From assembly GCA_033064195.1 (NCBI GenBank), contig JARBJD010000033.1, forward strand, positions 1 to 64,000: DNA of 64,000 bases, in the 5' to 3' direction. The translations under genes were made by a program, and so were the position numbers. Below, piece by piece: positions 1-11,906 of the stretch; the first letter of the stretch is position 1; each line of letters opens with the position of its first letter. Source of the stretch: Blattamonas nauphoetae (taxonomy: Eukaryota > Preaxostyla > Oxymonadida). The notes below the pieces were generated by a model, which saw nothing but the letters and a program-made list of their open reading frames with translations, ran no database searches and was not told the DNA's origin.

Positions 1-373
1 TATAGTCTGATGATGACACGATCTTTCAATTTATGATATGTTGAGCAAAACGACTGACCCGAAACTGTTCGTGAGTATTCTAGCAGACCAGCCATTGGGA
101 AAGCATCTGTATATATTTTCAAATATGATTGAACATATTTAGATCTTCATTTTGCAATGATTCATTCTCGTTGACTTCGTATGTCATTCACCACTGAAAA
201 GACGAATGAATCACGGAGAAGAAGACGAAAATGCTCAGATACGAGAAGCAAATGGGCGAAAGACTAAAGCATGGAAAGGAACGAGAAACAAATACTAAAA
301 CGCAGACATGGAAATACGAGAAGATCTGGATATGAACCGGTAGAGGGGGGCCGATCTGAAGACTAACTTATAA

Positions 374-673
374 ATGCAGGATGGCGACAAGATGGTCACG
401 ACAATGCAGGATGGCGACAAGATGGTCACGACAATGCAGGATGGCGACAAGATGGTCACGACAATGCAGGATGGCGACAAGATGGTCACGACAATGCAGG
501 ATGGCGACAAGATGGTCACGACAATGCAGGATGGCGACAAGATGGTCACGACAATGCAGGATGGCGACAAGATGGTCACGACAATGCAGGATGGCGACAA
601 GATGGTCACGACAATGCAGGATGGCGACAAGATGGTCACGACAATGCAGGATGGCGACAAGATGGTCACGACA
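374..673. repeat. 30-bp minisatellite, 10 copies
   Basis: Ten essentially perfect head-to-tail copies of a 30-bp unit containing GCAGGATGGCGACAAGATGG. Thirty is a multiple of three, so all frames stay open and give 10-residue periodic peptides. I see no start context or flanking gene that would make it coding, so I treat it as satellite DNA. Confidence 0.95.
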
Positions 674-1096
674 ATGCAGGATCGCGCGAAGATGAACGGC
701 GTGCATCTCCTTATCCATCCCCACCATCAAGCCAATCACCTCCCTCCACCAACCAGACGCCCGCCTCACTCCACTCAAGCAAGCCACCACCACCAACCAG
801 ACGCCAGCCTCACTCCACTCATGCAAGCCACCCCCACTCAAGCAAGCCACCGCCACCCCCACTCAAGCAAGCTGCCCGCCTCCCTCCACCAACCAGACGC
901 CAGCCTCCCTCCACTCCAAGCAAGCCACCCCCACTCATGCAAGCCACCGCCTCCCTCCCCAAGCTAGCCGCCCGCCTCCCTCCCCAAGCTAGCCGCCCGC
1001 CTCCCTCCCCCCAAGCTAGCCGCCCGCCTCCCTCCACTCCAGCTAGCCACCCGCCTCCCTCCACAAAAGCAAGCCGACTCACCACCCTCGTACCGC
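674..1096. repeat. C-rich degenerate repeat tract
   Basis: Strongly strand-biased (C-rich, G-poor on +) tract made of degenerate units such as CAAGCCACC, CCACCAACCAGACGCC and CCGCCTCCCTCC. No credible gene lies in it; open frames here are composition artefacts. Confidence 0.8.
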
Positions 1097-1290
1097 CTGA
1101 CTCCCGTCCTCACGATCTCCCCACTCCCGTCCTCACGATCTCCCCCACTCCCGTCCTCACGATCTCCCCCACTCCCGTCCTCACGATCTCCCCCACTCCC
1201 GTCCTCACGATCTCCCCCACTCCCGTCCTCACGATCTCCCCACTCCCGTCCTCACGATCTCCCCCACTCCCGTCCTCACGATCTCTCTTC
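1097..1290. repeat. 24-bp minisatellite, about 8 copies
   Basis: Tandem units of about 24 bp with core CCCGTCCTCACGATCTCC and small length variation in the C run. It lies next to the C-rich tract and the 30-bp minisatellite, so the first 1.3 kb is one satellite cluster. From 1291 to 1649 I see only unique, non-coding-looking sequence. Confidence 0.9.
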
Positions 1291-1649
1291 TCTCACCACC
1301 ACAACTATCAACCTGCAGCTGAGTTTTGACGCCAATCTTGATGAGCGTCACTGTTTTGTGCTAAATTTTGAATCTATGAAGTTTCCCAACACATTTTTCG
1401 TCAATATGAGTGAAGTCAACAATAAGAGAGATGAAAAGGATCTATTAAGGTTTCTTGTCCATTTCAACGATTTCTCAGTTTTTCCAATCATTTGTCACCA
1501 GTTGGGTTGTTTCAAAATGAGATCAGGAGTAAACCACTCCACACACACCTCCACCTCACAGCAGCCTCCACCTCCCACTCAACTGTCTCACCACAATCGC
1601 TGGGAAACGATGGCTGGGCCCAGGACCTGCAAGTACCTGAGGCGCGACC

Positions 1650-3898
1650 TCAAGTACAGGAAGGCCATCGTCTAGCCTCGTCAATGACCATATTGGTCAA
1701 TGAGTCCTCAGTGAGCCGACGTGGTGAAACAATTGAAGTGTTAGGTGACGTGAGACTGAGTGAGATGTGGTGATGTGGAACGGTTGGGAGTTGTAGGTGA
1801 AGTGGGTAATGAAGAATCCAAAGAGAATTAAGAACGCCCGCTCTATTTCTGGTGGTGCGAGCAAACGACTGGGAGAACCGCACGGTCTGGTCTTGTGCTG
1901 GGCGTTCAGATGTGACGCGTTCACCAGCCCAGACTTCGTGTGTCTTTGAGAGGACCTTCCTCTTCATGCTACATCTTACGGCCTGTTGTCCAACGTATGC
2001 CCCAAAGATATCCCCATCGCGGCGTTCATAGGTGAGGCACTCCTTCAGTGACTTGAGTGTCACGGTGTAGAACAACTCTGTATCTGGACTTGGTACATGG
2101 CTGAAGAAAGGGATCAAGCAAATGAACAGGAGCAAACCGTACAAAGTGATGGTTCTCGTCTACGATGTTGCGGTTCACTGTGTGATTGAAGAATTCGAGC
2201 AGGTGATCTGTCGATTCTAATCGTCGGTCCCCAAGATGATCGCGAACCAATCGCGTACATACTCCAAACTCCGAGTCGCACTCGTTCTTCCCATGGCATT
2301 CGGAGAAGAACGAGACCTTTATCTTTGCGCCTTGTGGTGGGATTGTTGGGATGGAAGGCAAATCCCAATAGATGCTTGTTGCGAAAGTGGGGACCGGAAT
2401 CGGTGAATATGTGAACGTTTCGTTTCTGTCGAAACAAGTCATTCTGCATCAGGGGCTTGAGACATTCAACAACAAACCTGGCATCGTGTGAGAGAATAGG
2501 TGAGAGATAGTTGTAATAATGTTTGACCAGCTGACCAGAGACTTTGGTGTACGCTATGATACAAAGGTGTGAGCATTGTGTTGATTCGTAGAACTCCCGT
2601 CCAATTTGTGTGTTGGCTATGGGGAGCTTCCAGTTCTCCTTAAAATCCATTAGGAAGAGTACCGAATGATCGTCGAGACTATTGATTGTATCATGGTAGA
2701 ACTGTCTTTGTTGCGCAACGGATGCTTTATGTTGACGATAGAGGTTTAGGTCTGCCAACTCTCCATCAGTCATTTCACGGCCTTGGGCTGCAAAGGTTTG
2801 TTGCTTTCTTTCCAACTTCTTGCCCGCTTCGCAATATTGACAGACGTCTGTCCGACGCTTTGCCCTTTTGAGATGCTGTGTTTGTTTCGTGAAGGTTGAA
2901 TATGAACAAGTAATCAGATTCTGACCTCTCATCTGATTGTACAATTCTTTTTTTGTTGTCTGTATGAGTCTGGGCTCAGGTGGCTGAGCTATGGGAGGAG
3001 CAGGATTCACGTTGTGAGAGGCTATATCGATGAGTGTAGGTGCCGCGAAATTCTGGAGGAAGGTGGGCGAGTGGGGCACTAATGGATTCTCAAAGGGTAC
3101 GGCTGTTGGTGGTTGATGTCGACCGTGGGCAATATCGAGGACGACGGGTGCAACAACAGGAGTGAATAAGTCGAGTGAGTGCGGTTCTGCCATTGTGTCG
3201 GCGTCGGAGAATTCGGAGAGACTGTCTGTGTCGTCGTCGTCATGCCCACCAACGGGGATTCTGAATATGTCATCTATTAAAGATGAGGAGTGAAAGGGGG
3301 CAAACCATTTAATGTGCATTGTTTCTGTTTCGTTGCTCTTTGCCGGACTTGTGTTTCACAGGATGGCGTGGAATGTTCTTCAAGGAACTCACGCACCTGT
3401 TGGTTGGCCATGATATCAATGTGCTTAGAAAATAAACAAATGTTGAAGGAATACCTGTTTTGAAGGAGGGGGACCTTGTCGACGAGGGAGGACAAGTTGC
3501 TCTCTTCCGCCTCGTCGAGCCTTGGCGTGAGAGTATGCCCCCTGCGTCACTCGGAACCCTGACGCATTCAACCTCCTGAAGGTGACGTGGGGGCATACGG
3601 CCTGAAGCAACAACACCTTCTCATGTTGGCCAAGAACCGTGTAGAGAGTGCCCAAGGACTCTATCAACGCGGAGTGAGCAGCTGCAAACCTATGAGAGAC
3701 AGAAAAGAGAAACAAACCATTTAATTCCTGTTCTACCCTTCTTCTCACTTCCGGGAATTTTTCAGAATGATTCAGCGCATGTAGGAGAGGCTGAGATGGG
3801 TCATCCTTATTGAGTTTGGTAAGGAGGGCAAAAATCTCGGAACCGTTCTCCGAGCGAGTGGAATCAGACTTTCGTGTGTATGTATTCTGATTTGTCAT
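1650..3898 (-). pseudogene. DDE-type transposase gene, multi-exon, one frameshift
   Basis: Start ATG at 3898. Three tiny introns restore the frame: 3424-3454 (31 nt), 3274-3305 (32 nt) and 2101-2137 (37 nt), all GT..AG. Visible in order: an N-terminal helical region; a CxxC motif (CQYCEAG); the first catalytic-type Asp in LMDFKENW; a second in HIFTDSGPHFRNK; then FFSECHGKNECDSEFG, like the SHGKGxCDG motif of a transposase-like family widespread in animals. A one-base shift near 2340-2380 separates the second and third motifs. The C-terminal end at 1650 is uncertain. No TIRs or target duplication were found around it. Superfamily assignment is tentative; a domesticated host gene is possible. 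Confidence 0.6.
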
Positions 3899-4306
3899 TT
3901 TAGAATCTAAATGGAATGGGCTGATGAAAAGAGGGAACAAACTTGAGTGGAAACTTTCAATGGTACGTTTGATCAAACCGAAGAAGATGTTTTAATGTTT
4001 GCGACAATTACACTCCCATCATTTGGTTCTCATCTCTCCTTCGTCTTCTCATCCAGTTATGGCGCAACATGAACATAGTATGGTCTTCCCCTCGATTCAT
4101 TTGATTCATTTCGGCTCACTAACATTAATCATCGTCCTTCAGCTCTTCCCCCCGAAGCACTCCACTATGTCTCAACAATCTGGGTCCATTACACTCGACT
4201 ACAGCTGGCACTGAATAAAGCATCTATTATGTGTCGTGTATCGATTCGAAGAGACTGATCAGCTTCTCTCTATCGCAAATTCCAAACTCATTGGCATTTT
4301 CGAGAT

Positions 4307-5756
4307 GTGATGCCTCAACTCCGATCCCCCACCCCTCTTTCCACGCTCCCGCATATTCCATTCACAGACAGATCCCATTTTATCATTAATGAAACAACTA
4401 TCACTCATTCCGAAGATGATCAAGGCTTTCTGGGAATCACGTGCAGCAGCTCTGCCCTTCTGAGAGATCCCGTCATTTCTGAAGTTGCCTCAGTTACTAC
4501 GACGATTCTCTGTCTTCCTACAATCAATCGTGTGTCTTTTGTCATCTCCATCGTCCTCAGATCATGTTGGAGAAATCAGATTTGGTCTTCTCGACTCAAC
4601 TGCTCCTCTCCCAAATTGGGAGAAGCCCTTGGATATGATGTGTAGAGTGTATTTCCCTCATTTTCATCTCTTCAGATTCACTCTCATTTATTTCATTGTC
4701 ATTGCCTCGCTTTCAACTCATTGGCATTTTCTCGGCAGAAGTGATACATCTTCTGTTTTTTGAAGCCTCTTATCATATTCTCTGTTCCCACTTTCTGTAT
4801 ATCACTCAAACAATCATCCCACCACTCTCCATTCAGGGAGGGAGTCCACCACTGCTTCACAGGAGCCTCATCGATTGCACGATCATTCCGCTCCTCTTTC
4901 TCAAATCGATTCAACCTCCAATACACACCTACCTATCTCACCCCGACGTGCATCCCACAGCAGCAAGTTCTTCTTTTCAGCCATCAAATCGACTCCACGG
5001 ACAACTTCCTCTCAACATCGACATCAAAATTACCATCACCATTGTTCGCCCAGGGAGCAGTGCAGGTCAAATGAACTTCAAGCGTGGAGTTGGCCTTGAT
5101 CTCAATCGACACTCCAACCAAAGACTACCGAAGCTCAAATGCGACATACTCTGAATGGAACTCGTGGAATCCAGACTCCATCCAATCCAACTTCAAGAGA
5201 AAGACCAAGAGCTCCTGTGAAACACACAGGAGCATACAGATACGTCCCCACAAGGTACCCCAGTTTTGTTGAAGAAGATGGGGCACCAAAGGGTGTTAAG
5301 GAGGACAAGAACATGTACGATTGGCCATTGTGACCAGACTTTCTTTCGGACAATTGCCAAATGGACCGTCTTAGAAAATATCACGTATTTCCCGACAAAC
5401 AGGGATGCGCCCAACATTCACACGTCTCCGAATTGAAGGAAGGAGATTGTATTCGGTTGGAGATGGACATGAATTGAACTCCTCGAACAGTCCAGTTCTT
5501 TGTGAATGAAGAAAACCGTCATTCTTTCTTTTCTGAACTTCCACCATCTATCAGAATCGGAATTTACCTTTTTGTATTCGTTCCTTTTTCAGTTCACCGT
5601 TTATGGTCAAGGAACATCGTTCAGAATCGACAGAATCACACGACAAACACAACCAACTCCAATCGCCCCAGAAATGAGGGAACTCGAATGGTGAAGGATC
5701 ATCGATTATCTTCTCCAAATCGACTTCATTGGTATCTCGTCTCGTCAAAAACTGAA
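4307..5756 (+). pseudogene. SPRY-domain gene copy 1 (degenerate)
   Basis: Recognised by comparison with copies 2-5. The N-terminal part has FTDRSHFIINETTITHS, then an intron-like tract ending near 4559, then IRFGLLDSTAPLPN. About 700 bp of unrelated sequence follows before the C-terminal half (LKEGDCIRLEMDM, TVQFFVN and ELPPSIRIG), ending near 5756 with the shared SFRIDRIT segment. SPRY domains are beta-sandwich protein-interaction modules. Frames break several times, with a stop between LEMDMN and TPRTV, so the copy is dead. The intervening 4650-5400 sequence is unidentified. Confidence 0.6.
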
Positions 5757-5886
5757 TGAGGCCCACTCAATTTATCAAAAATCGCAATTATCCCGCAACG
5801 GGGTTGTTGAAGGGAAACTAAAGAGTCTTGACGTGATCTAGACACCGCCTCGCTAATAAGAATCATAGAAACTCAGCCAAATCGTG

Positions 5887-7087
5887 ATGGACAGTGAAGA
5901 TGACGGTTGGAGGCAACAGTCCTACATGACCGCTTCGTCGGCAGCACATGGCGCGAGATTGGGGAAGAAACCAGCCTCCCAACAGCGACTCGAAATCAGT
6001 CCCCAAAAATCAACGCCTATTCGGGATTCACCCATCATCATTCGACCACCGCTGGAGCCGCTCCAACCTGAGCTTGATGATGCCCCACTTCTGACCGAAG
6101 ATTCGCCAGTTCGCAGTTTTCACTCATCGCCGCAGAAGAGCGGACTTGAAAGCTCAGTCTCGATTCAGAATCCTCTCCTTTCGACAATAACCTCTGACAC
6201 ATTCACAGGACCTCTCCCGACTTCAAACTGGGTGATTCTAGGCCACTTGTTGATTGGTGGGCATCCGGGATCAAACGCGTCGTGACTTCTGCAGCAAGGC
6301 GTGGATATATTTGTGAACACAATGACACCCATCGAAGCCAAGCATGTTCGGACGAATGTGGGGCAGTACAGCTCAACGCAGTGAAGAAACCGAGGCTCCC
6401 CGCATCAGCATTTGCGATGAAGAAGGGGAAGAACTTCTTGAATGACGCACAGACAGCGAAAGCGCCGTCAAAAAGTGATCATCGCATCGCGAAAATACAG
6501 ACAGGGTTTAGATGAACTCACCTATCTGCCGTTCCCGATAGCCGATGGGTCTGCCCCAACGGAGGGAGATTGCTGTGATCTTGTGGAATGGCTGAGCAAC
6601 GCGATTGTGGAACAAAAAGAAGTGTGTGTTCCTCCACTCGTTGGAAAAACACGGGCGAGTGGGTCTCCTTGCTGGTCTTGTGCTTGGTTTGCTTCTTTTC
6701 CTTTCATTCTTCTCAGCACGTCTGTTTCACGCTGCCCCAACACGAATTCTGTCGTCCCTTCAACATGCTCACAAATGCCGTGTTGGTTCGCCAAAAGTTG
6801 CGTGTCCGAGCACACATGAACAGAAGATGCTCTTGTACAGATTGGCATCGGTGTTTGACCAGCCCATCACAGAAACACAGCGTCTGCAGAGTTCAGAGAG
6901 AATCGCCGCTCGGATCCCGGAAACTGGACTGTCAGTGGGAAAGAAACTGACTGCGCAACAAACAAGACCACAATCAGTTGCAGTTTATACGAAATCTTCA
7001 TCACGCGGCAATCGCTTGTCTGACACGATGAACTCGAACGTGTCGATTGTGTCTGCGCGGAATTTCCCTTTTCTGCGTCTACTCTGA
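5887..7087 (+). pseudogene. Dual-specificity-phosphatase-like pseudogene
   Basis: The first 130 codons read well from ATG 5887: a Ser/Pro-rich N-terminus, then NWVILGHLLIGGHPG, typical of the entry into a cysteine-phosphatase domain. Later pieces in shifted frames continue the fold: LTYLPFPIADGSAPTEGD, then LHSLEKHGRVGLLAGLVL, which aligns with the P-loop HCxxGxGR(S/T)G. The catalytic Cys position is Ser here (HS, not HC). A clean 30-nt intron (6687-6716) joins LAGLVL to the next exon. Several frameshifts between 6280 and 6620 indicate a pseudogene. It sits between SPRY copies 1 and 2. A catalytically dead pseudophosphatase that later decayed is possible. Confidence 0.5.
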
Positions 7088-7344
7088 GCGGATCAAGTCC
7101 TCAGACCACCTCATGGCACTAAGTCATCATTTTGCTTCACATCACAAGAAACTCTTGTTTTCTATTTCATACTGGGTCGATCAAGTTGTTCTCGTTCTGT
7201 TTTTTCAGTACACATTTCCATACAGTCAGAACCAACCCTCTGAGTATTGAGCCCGATCGACTTCTGGAATGGGTCTTTCCTTTTCCTCATTGTTCAAATC
7301 GAAACCACATTCACAACAAACACTCTCCGAACCGACCCTGAATG

Positions 7345-8057
7345 AGATTGGACCAGCAGAACCACTCACATTGCATCCACTCCTGTTCACACCTAGATCT
7401 TATTTTGCATTTGATAACACCACAATCTCTCGTTTAAGCAAACACTTCGATTCTTAAAGATATCTCAACAACTGCAATGTTCTCCTGAAAACTCCTGTCA
7501 CACAGGGAATATTCTCAGTCACCGTCATCGTTCTCTCCCTTTCCAACATCGTTTGTTTGTCTGTTTTCTTCATCATGGCCGTCAGATCATGCTGGAGTTG
7601 TCAGAATGGGTCTCTTCGACTCAACTGCCGTTGTCCACAAATTGAGTGATGCCCTTGGCTCTGAAGTGGAGGGTGTGCTTTCCTCGTTTTTATTTCTTCA
7701 GATTCTCTTTCTTTGGAGACTGATTCTTGTTGGCTCGCTCTCAACACCCCATCCACGCGACACCAGTCTCGACACGAATATTACTTCTCCGAATTGAGAG
7801 AAGGGGATTGTGTGCGGATGGAGGTGGACGTGGATTCAAATCCTCGAACAGTCCAATTCTTTGTGAATGGTCAAAATGGCCGCTCTTTCGTGTCTAGTCT
7901 ATCACCATCTGTCAGAATTTGTGTCTGCACTCCTTTCTTCCTTCTTTTTGTAGTTCACTGTTGAGGGTCAAGAAACATCTTTCAGAATCGACAGAATCGC
8001 AGAACAGCAAAGTCCAACACCGATCACCCCAGAAATGACAGAAATCAAATGGGAATG
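7345..8057 (+). pseudogene. SPRY-domain gene copy 2 (degenerate)
   Basis: Collinear with the other copies. LHPLLFTPRSYFAFDNTTIS lies at the N-terminal side, then an exon with DHAGVVRMGLFDSTAV, an intron-like tract ending at a CAG near 7702, then LREGDCVRMEVDVDS, RTVQFFVNGQNGRSF and PSVRI. A likely 31-nt intron (GTCTGC..GTAG) joins to FTVEGQETSFRIDRI, ending in a stop at about 8057. Some exon joins and the N-terminal segment are frame-broken, so I call it a pseudogene. The tail region 8130-8240 recurs at 9790-9890 after copy 3, showing that the duplicated unit is larger than the SPRY exons. Confidence 0.6.
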
Positions 8058-8985
8058 ATGCGTGTATCAGCACAGAGAAGATTTCTGTGGTCTTTTAGAA
8101 GACATCAGACTTTGAATCGGACAACACACAAACAACAACATCTGTCTCGTCATGTCTCAGCAAAACTGTTGTCTCGTGGAAGATTGCGCACGAGAATGAG
8201 ATTGAGCAGCTTGACGAGGGATGTGCAGTCGGAGTGAGGAGATCTGTCGCAGTTTCACGACAACAACGTGACAATGACCGATCTCTCTACTCTCCCTTCT
8301 GATTGATGGATACAACTTTGTGTGTGCTGTTTATATCGTTTTTGTCATCGATTTCTCGATTCAGCACTTTCATGTGTCATTCCTGCCTTTCTTCATCATT
8401 GCTCTCCGATTCTTCTTTTCCATCAGATTCGAATGATTTGGCAGTGATTTCGCCACACGTGTCCATTTTCGGTCGATTGAGGTGACAGAGATGACATGGA
8501 AGGTGAGAGAACAGATTGTGTGAAGGATTCAGAAAGAGTGGAACAGTGCTCACGTGGACGAAGTGTCAAGTGGAGATTGCAGCTCGGAAGTGTGGGAGTG
8601 TCATTTGGGAGCACTTTCAAGCCGACGGTTTTGACGACATGACCGACATGCGATGGGTAGGCATCACTCTGACATCGCGTCCATCTCGGACGACACCAAC
8701 GACTCACCTGCTCTTCACCCAAAAATTGCTATCTTGCTCTCATTGTGAGTCTCTACCGTTCAGGAAGAGGATGGTTTCGCCAGCAATGACCGTCACAAAT
8801 CATTTTCCATCGCCATAAATCCACAATGATTCATTCTTTCCCATCCATCATCTTTCTGAATTCCGATAATTGGTGTCTATCAAACAAATGAGAGTATCAT
8901 CTTCACAACTTCCCCATTCTCATTTTCATCTCAACTTTTGTGGGCATAATTAAATAGTAATCGTTCTGATTTCAGACCACGTTTT
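8058..8985 (+). other. Spacer with repeated SPRY-unit tail, no intact gene
   Basis: Contains a segment (8130-8240, around AGCAAAACTGTTGTCTCGTG and GAGATTGAGCAGCTTGA) recurring at 9790-9890, so it belongs to the duplicated SPRY unit. The rest (8300-8985) has only short frames that I cannot assign. Confidence 0.5.
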
Positions 8986-9737
8986 CAAAATCATCTCTAT
9001 TCTCCCTCTTCTCTTCACCAATCCTTCCCACTTCATTGTGCATTCATCGATCATTACTCGCTCTTCAGTTGCCATCACATGGCTGGAATGTTCCGACATC
9101 AGCTCCCTTCTCCTCCAAACTCCAATCTCAAAAGGAATAACGTCAGTCACTATCACGATTCTCTGTCTTCCCAAAATCAATAGTTTGTCTTTTGTCTTCT
9201 CCATCACCATCAGATAAAGTTGGAGGAATCCGATTTGGTCTCATCGATTCTTCCGCCCCAATCCCCAAATTAGGTGAACTCATTGGATTAGATGTTAAGG
9301 ATGTGTTTCCCTCTCTGTTTATCTCTTCAGATTCTCTCTCTCTCAATTCCGCAATTGGGTTGCTCACTTTCAACACTCCATCAACGCGGTACCAACCTCG
9401 AGATGTCCCATATAGCCCACACTTTGAGGAAGGAGATTGTGGGCGGGTGGAGGTGGACATGGACTCCAAACCTTGAACTGTCCGATTCTTCGAGAATGGC
9501 CGATCTGGACCGTATCTTGTGTTTATTCTTCCACGATCTGTCAGAATTGGGGTTTGCTTCTCTTGTTTCATCAATATGTTTGTTCAGTTCGCTGCTTCTG
9601 TTCAAGGATCGTCCTTCCGAATTGACCCGATCACACGACTGACACAACCATCGCCAATCCCACCTGGAATGAAAGAAATCGATTGGGAAAGAAGTCATCC
9701 TCCTGAAGATCCGTACGGACCGTTGCAGTATGGGTGA
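8986..9737 (+). pseudogene. SPRY-domain gene copy 3 (nonsense mutation)
   Basis: Shows the most complete C-terminus of the array. Order: FTNPSHFIVHSSIITRS-like N-terminal segment; intron-like tract ending near 9213; VGGIRFGLIDSSAPIPKLGE; a second intron-like tract; GLLTFNTPSTRYQP; FEEGDCGRVEVDMDS; then a TGA where copies 2 and 5 have the Arg codon of the PRTVQFF strand. After a 36-nt intron-like tract (GTTTGC..TTCAG) the reading resumes with SFRIDPITRLTQPSPIP and stops at 9737. The in-frame stop inside the beta-sandwich makes this a pseudogene unless it is a sequencing error. Confidence 0.65.
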
Positions 9738-10494
9738 TGCAGTGGGGCTTCAGAACTTGCATGGCTCAAATGCACGCCCAGAAGGAACATCGTTCTTTCT
9801 CAGCAAAACTGCTCTTTCATGAAGGATTGAGCCCAGAATGAGATCGAGCAGCTTGAAGAGGGATTGTGCAGTGCGAGTGGAAACTGTTTTCACAAGCCAT
9901 GAACGTCTGAAACCAAATTTTCATTCAGCAGCAGACCACAATCGTCACTTTCTGTTATTTGTGTGTGTGATTGTCCTTCCCTTCATCTCCACATCGAGAA
10001 GCTGCCCCGCTTTCTTCAACAATCTCGGATCTTCGCTTAAAACCCTCGCCCACTCTTTCACTCCGAATGGGGCGAACAGCAAGGATGATGCGATATCTCC
10101 ACGCTTTTTGGGATGCTGGATCAAACAGCACGTGTTGGCCTCAGCTGAACAAGAATTGGAACACGGCGTCGAAACAAAAATCAACCGAACTCTCATTGCC
10201 GTTCACCAGCTCCCCTATTTCAGCTCTCTCTCGAATGTTTCTCGTTTTCTGGTCAGTGATGCAGAACAGTGCTCTGAAAGCAAATACTAGGATCATATCG
10301 CGTTAATTCCTCTGTTTTTCGTTTCTCGTCATTTTTTTCCGAAATGTGTTAATAATGGACTTCAATCCATCCCTCACAGAAACAATTCCTCATTATATCC
10401 ATTGACTGTCCTCAAATTGGCGAATATCGTTCGATGGTTTTTTAAGTCTCCATTCATGGGGTGGATCAACCTTTTCTCTTTAACAGCCGACATC
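9738..10494. other. Spacer between SPRY copies 3 and 4
   Basis: The first 150 bp repeat the tail of the SPRY unit seen at 8130-8240. A plus-strand frame to about 10290 resembles the degraded downstream part of the same unit, but no domain is recognisable. No intact gene. Confidence 0.45.
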
Positions 10495-10884
10495 ATGGCT
10501 GAAGTTAGTCAATCATCATTCCATGCATCCCTTCTATCAACATTCTCAGATGAAACTGAACCGAAAGTTTCTGAAAGTTCGTTGCTCTCATCGTTTTACA
10601 TTCTTTCTGATTTCGAAGGAACCCATCAAGTACCAACCCAACTCATGGCCTTTCCTCAACTGCTCTTCACGGATCCTGCCCATTTCACAATCGATTGCTC
10701 CACAATCACTCATTCAGCAATTCACCTTCCTTCGAAACAATGTAACGACGCCAGCTCCATTGTCTTGGGAGACCCTATCACCAAAAGAACTGCGTCAGTC
10801 ACTATGACGATTCACACTCTTCCCATCCCCAGTATTGTCTTGTTTTCTTCGTCATTGTTCTCAGACACATTTTCTTTTCATTGA
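10495..10884 (+). pseudogene. SPRY-domain gene copy 4 (N-terminal part only)
   Basis: An open frame from ATG 10495 carries a Ser-rich leader and FPQLLFTDPAHFTIDCSTIT, matching the N-terminal block of copies 1, 3 and 5, then SIVLGDPITKRTASVTMTI. It runs into what is an intron in the other copies and stops at 10884. The SPRY core exons are missing before copy 5 begins near 11010. This is a truncated duplicate. Confidence 0.6.
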
Positions 10885-11009
10885 TCAACCTCTGTTCTTT
10901 CACGTGAGATTTACTCTCCTTCTGTGAACTCGAGAAGAAATGGAGCCCACTTTAGTCATGAAAGTGGATCAGATGGGCATGATCGTCATCCTCTCAACAA
11001 TCTGAATCC

Positions 11010-11906
11010 ATGACGCTCTCCTCAGCTGGCACTGAATCTTACAACCATCTTGTGTCGTCTGTCGATTCGGAGAGACTGAACAACCTCTCCCCATCGTTAC
11101 ATCCAAACTCAATGTCTAAATCGAGATCTGTTGCCACTGCTTCCGTTCCATCCCCTCTTGTCACTCTCCCGCCTCTTCTATTCACCGACCCATCCCATTT
11201 CATCATCAATGGCACTTCTATCACTCGTTCGGAAGTAGATCTGGGTATTTTTGGATTCGCTCGCCACAGCTCAGCACTTCTTCGAGATCCGATCGACAAT
11301 GGGATTGTGTCAATCACATTAGCCCTTCTCTCTCTAATCAACATTAATGGTTTCTTATTTATCTTCCCCATCGTCTTCAGACCAAGCTGGTGGAATAAGA
11401 TTTGGTCTTCTCAAGTCGATAGCTCCTGTCCCCAAATTGGGTGAATTCATTGGATATGAAGTGAAGGGTGTGTTTCACTCATTTTCATCTCTCCAGATTC
11501 TCACTCTCTTCATCGACTGGTCTTCTCATTTGCAACTCGCCATCCACCAAACACTCACCTCAATATGAATACTGCCACTCTCAATTGAGAGATGGGGATT
11601 GTGTGCGGATGGAGGTGGACATGGACTCAACATCTCGAACAGTCCAATTATTTGTGAATGGCCGATCTGGCCGCTCTTTCGTGTCTGGTCTTCCCCCATC
11701 AGTCAGAATCGGAGTGTGATCCTCATTCTTCTCTACCTTCCCAGTTCTCTGTTTTTGCTCAAGAAACATCGTTCAGAATCGACAGAATCGTCAAACAAAC
11801 GCAACCAACTCCAATACTTCAATACATACCAGAACTCGTGTGGAAATTAGACAAAAACTTGGATGTTCAATCTGACTGCGTCTTGTGTTCTTCCACAGAA
11901 GCATAA
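11010..11906 (+). pseudogene. SPRY-domain gene copy 5 (least damaged)
   Basis: Four exons with three short introns at 11350-11380 (31 nt), 11468-11496 (29 nt) and 11714-11744 (31 nt). Exon 1 holds LLFTDPSHFIINGTSITRS; exon 2 AGGIRFGLLKSIAPVPKLG; exon 3 LRDGDCVRMEVDMDS, RTVQLFVNGRSGRSF and PPSVRIG; exon 4 FSVFAQETSFRIDRIVK, then a distinct C-terminus ending at 11906. The first two joins keep the frame. A small net frame change at the start of exon 3 (about 11500-11525, compared with copy 3) breaks it, so one lesion separates it from an intact gene. The SPRY core (FGL, EGD/RDGD, VNG, VRIG) is clear, which suggests a ligand- or protein-binding adaptor. Confidence 0.65.

Noticed and set aside
374-967. 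Long plus-strand open frames through the 30-bp repeat
   Set aside because: All frames are open because the unit is 30 bp; no start context, no domain, no neighbouring exon.
374-1290. CRISPR array
   Set aside because: Units are contiguous without spacers, and the DNA is eukaryotic.
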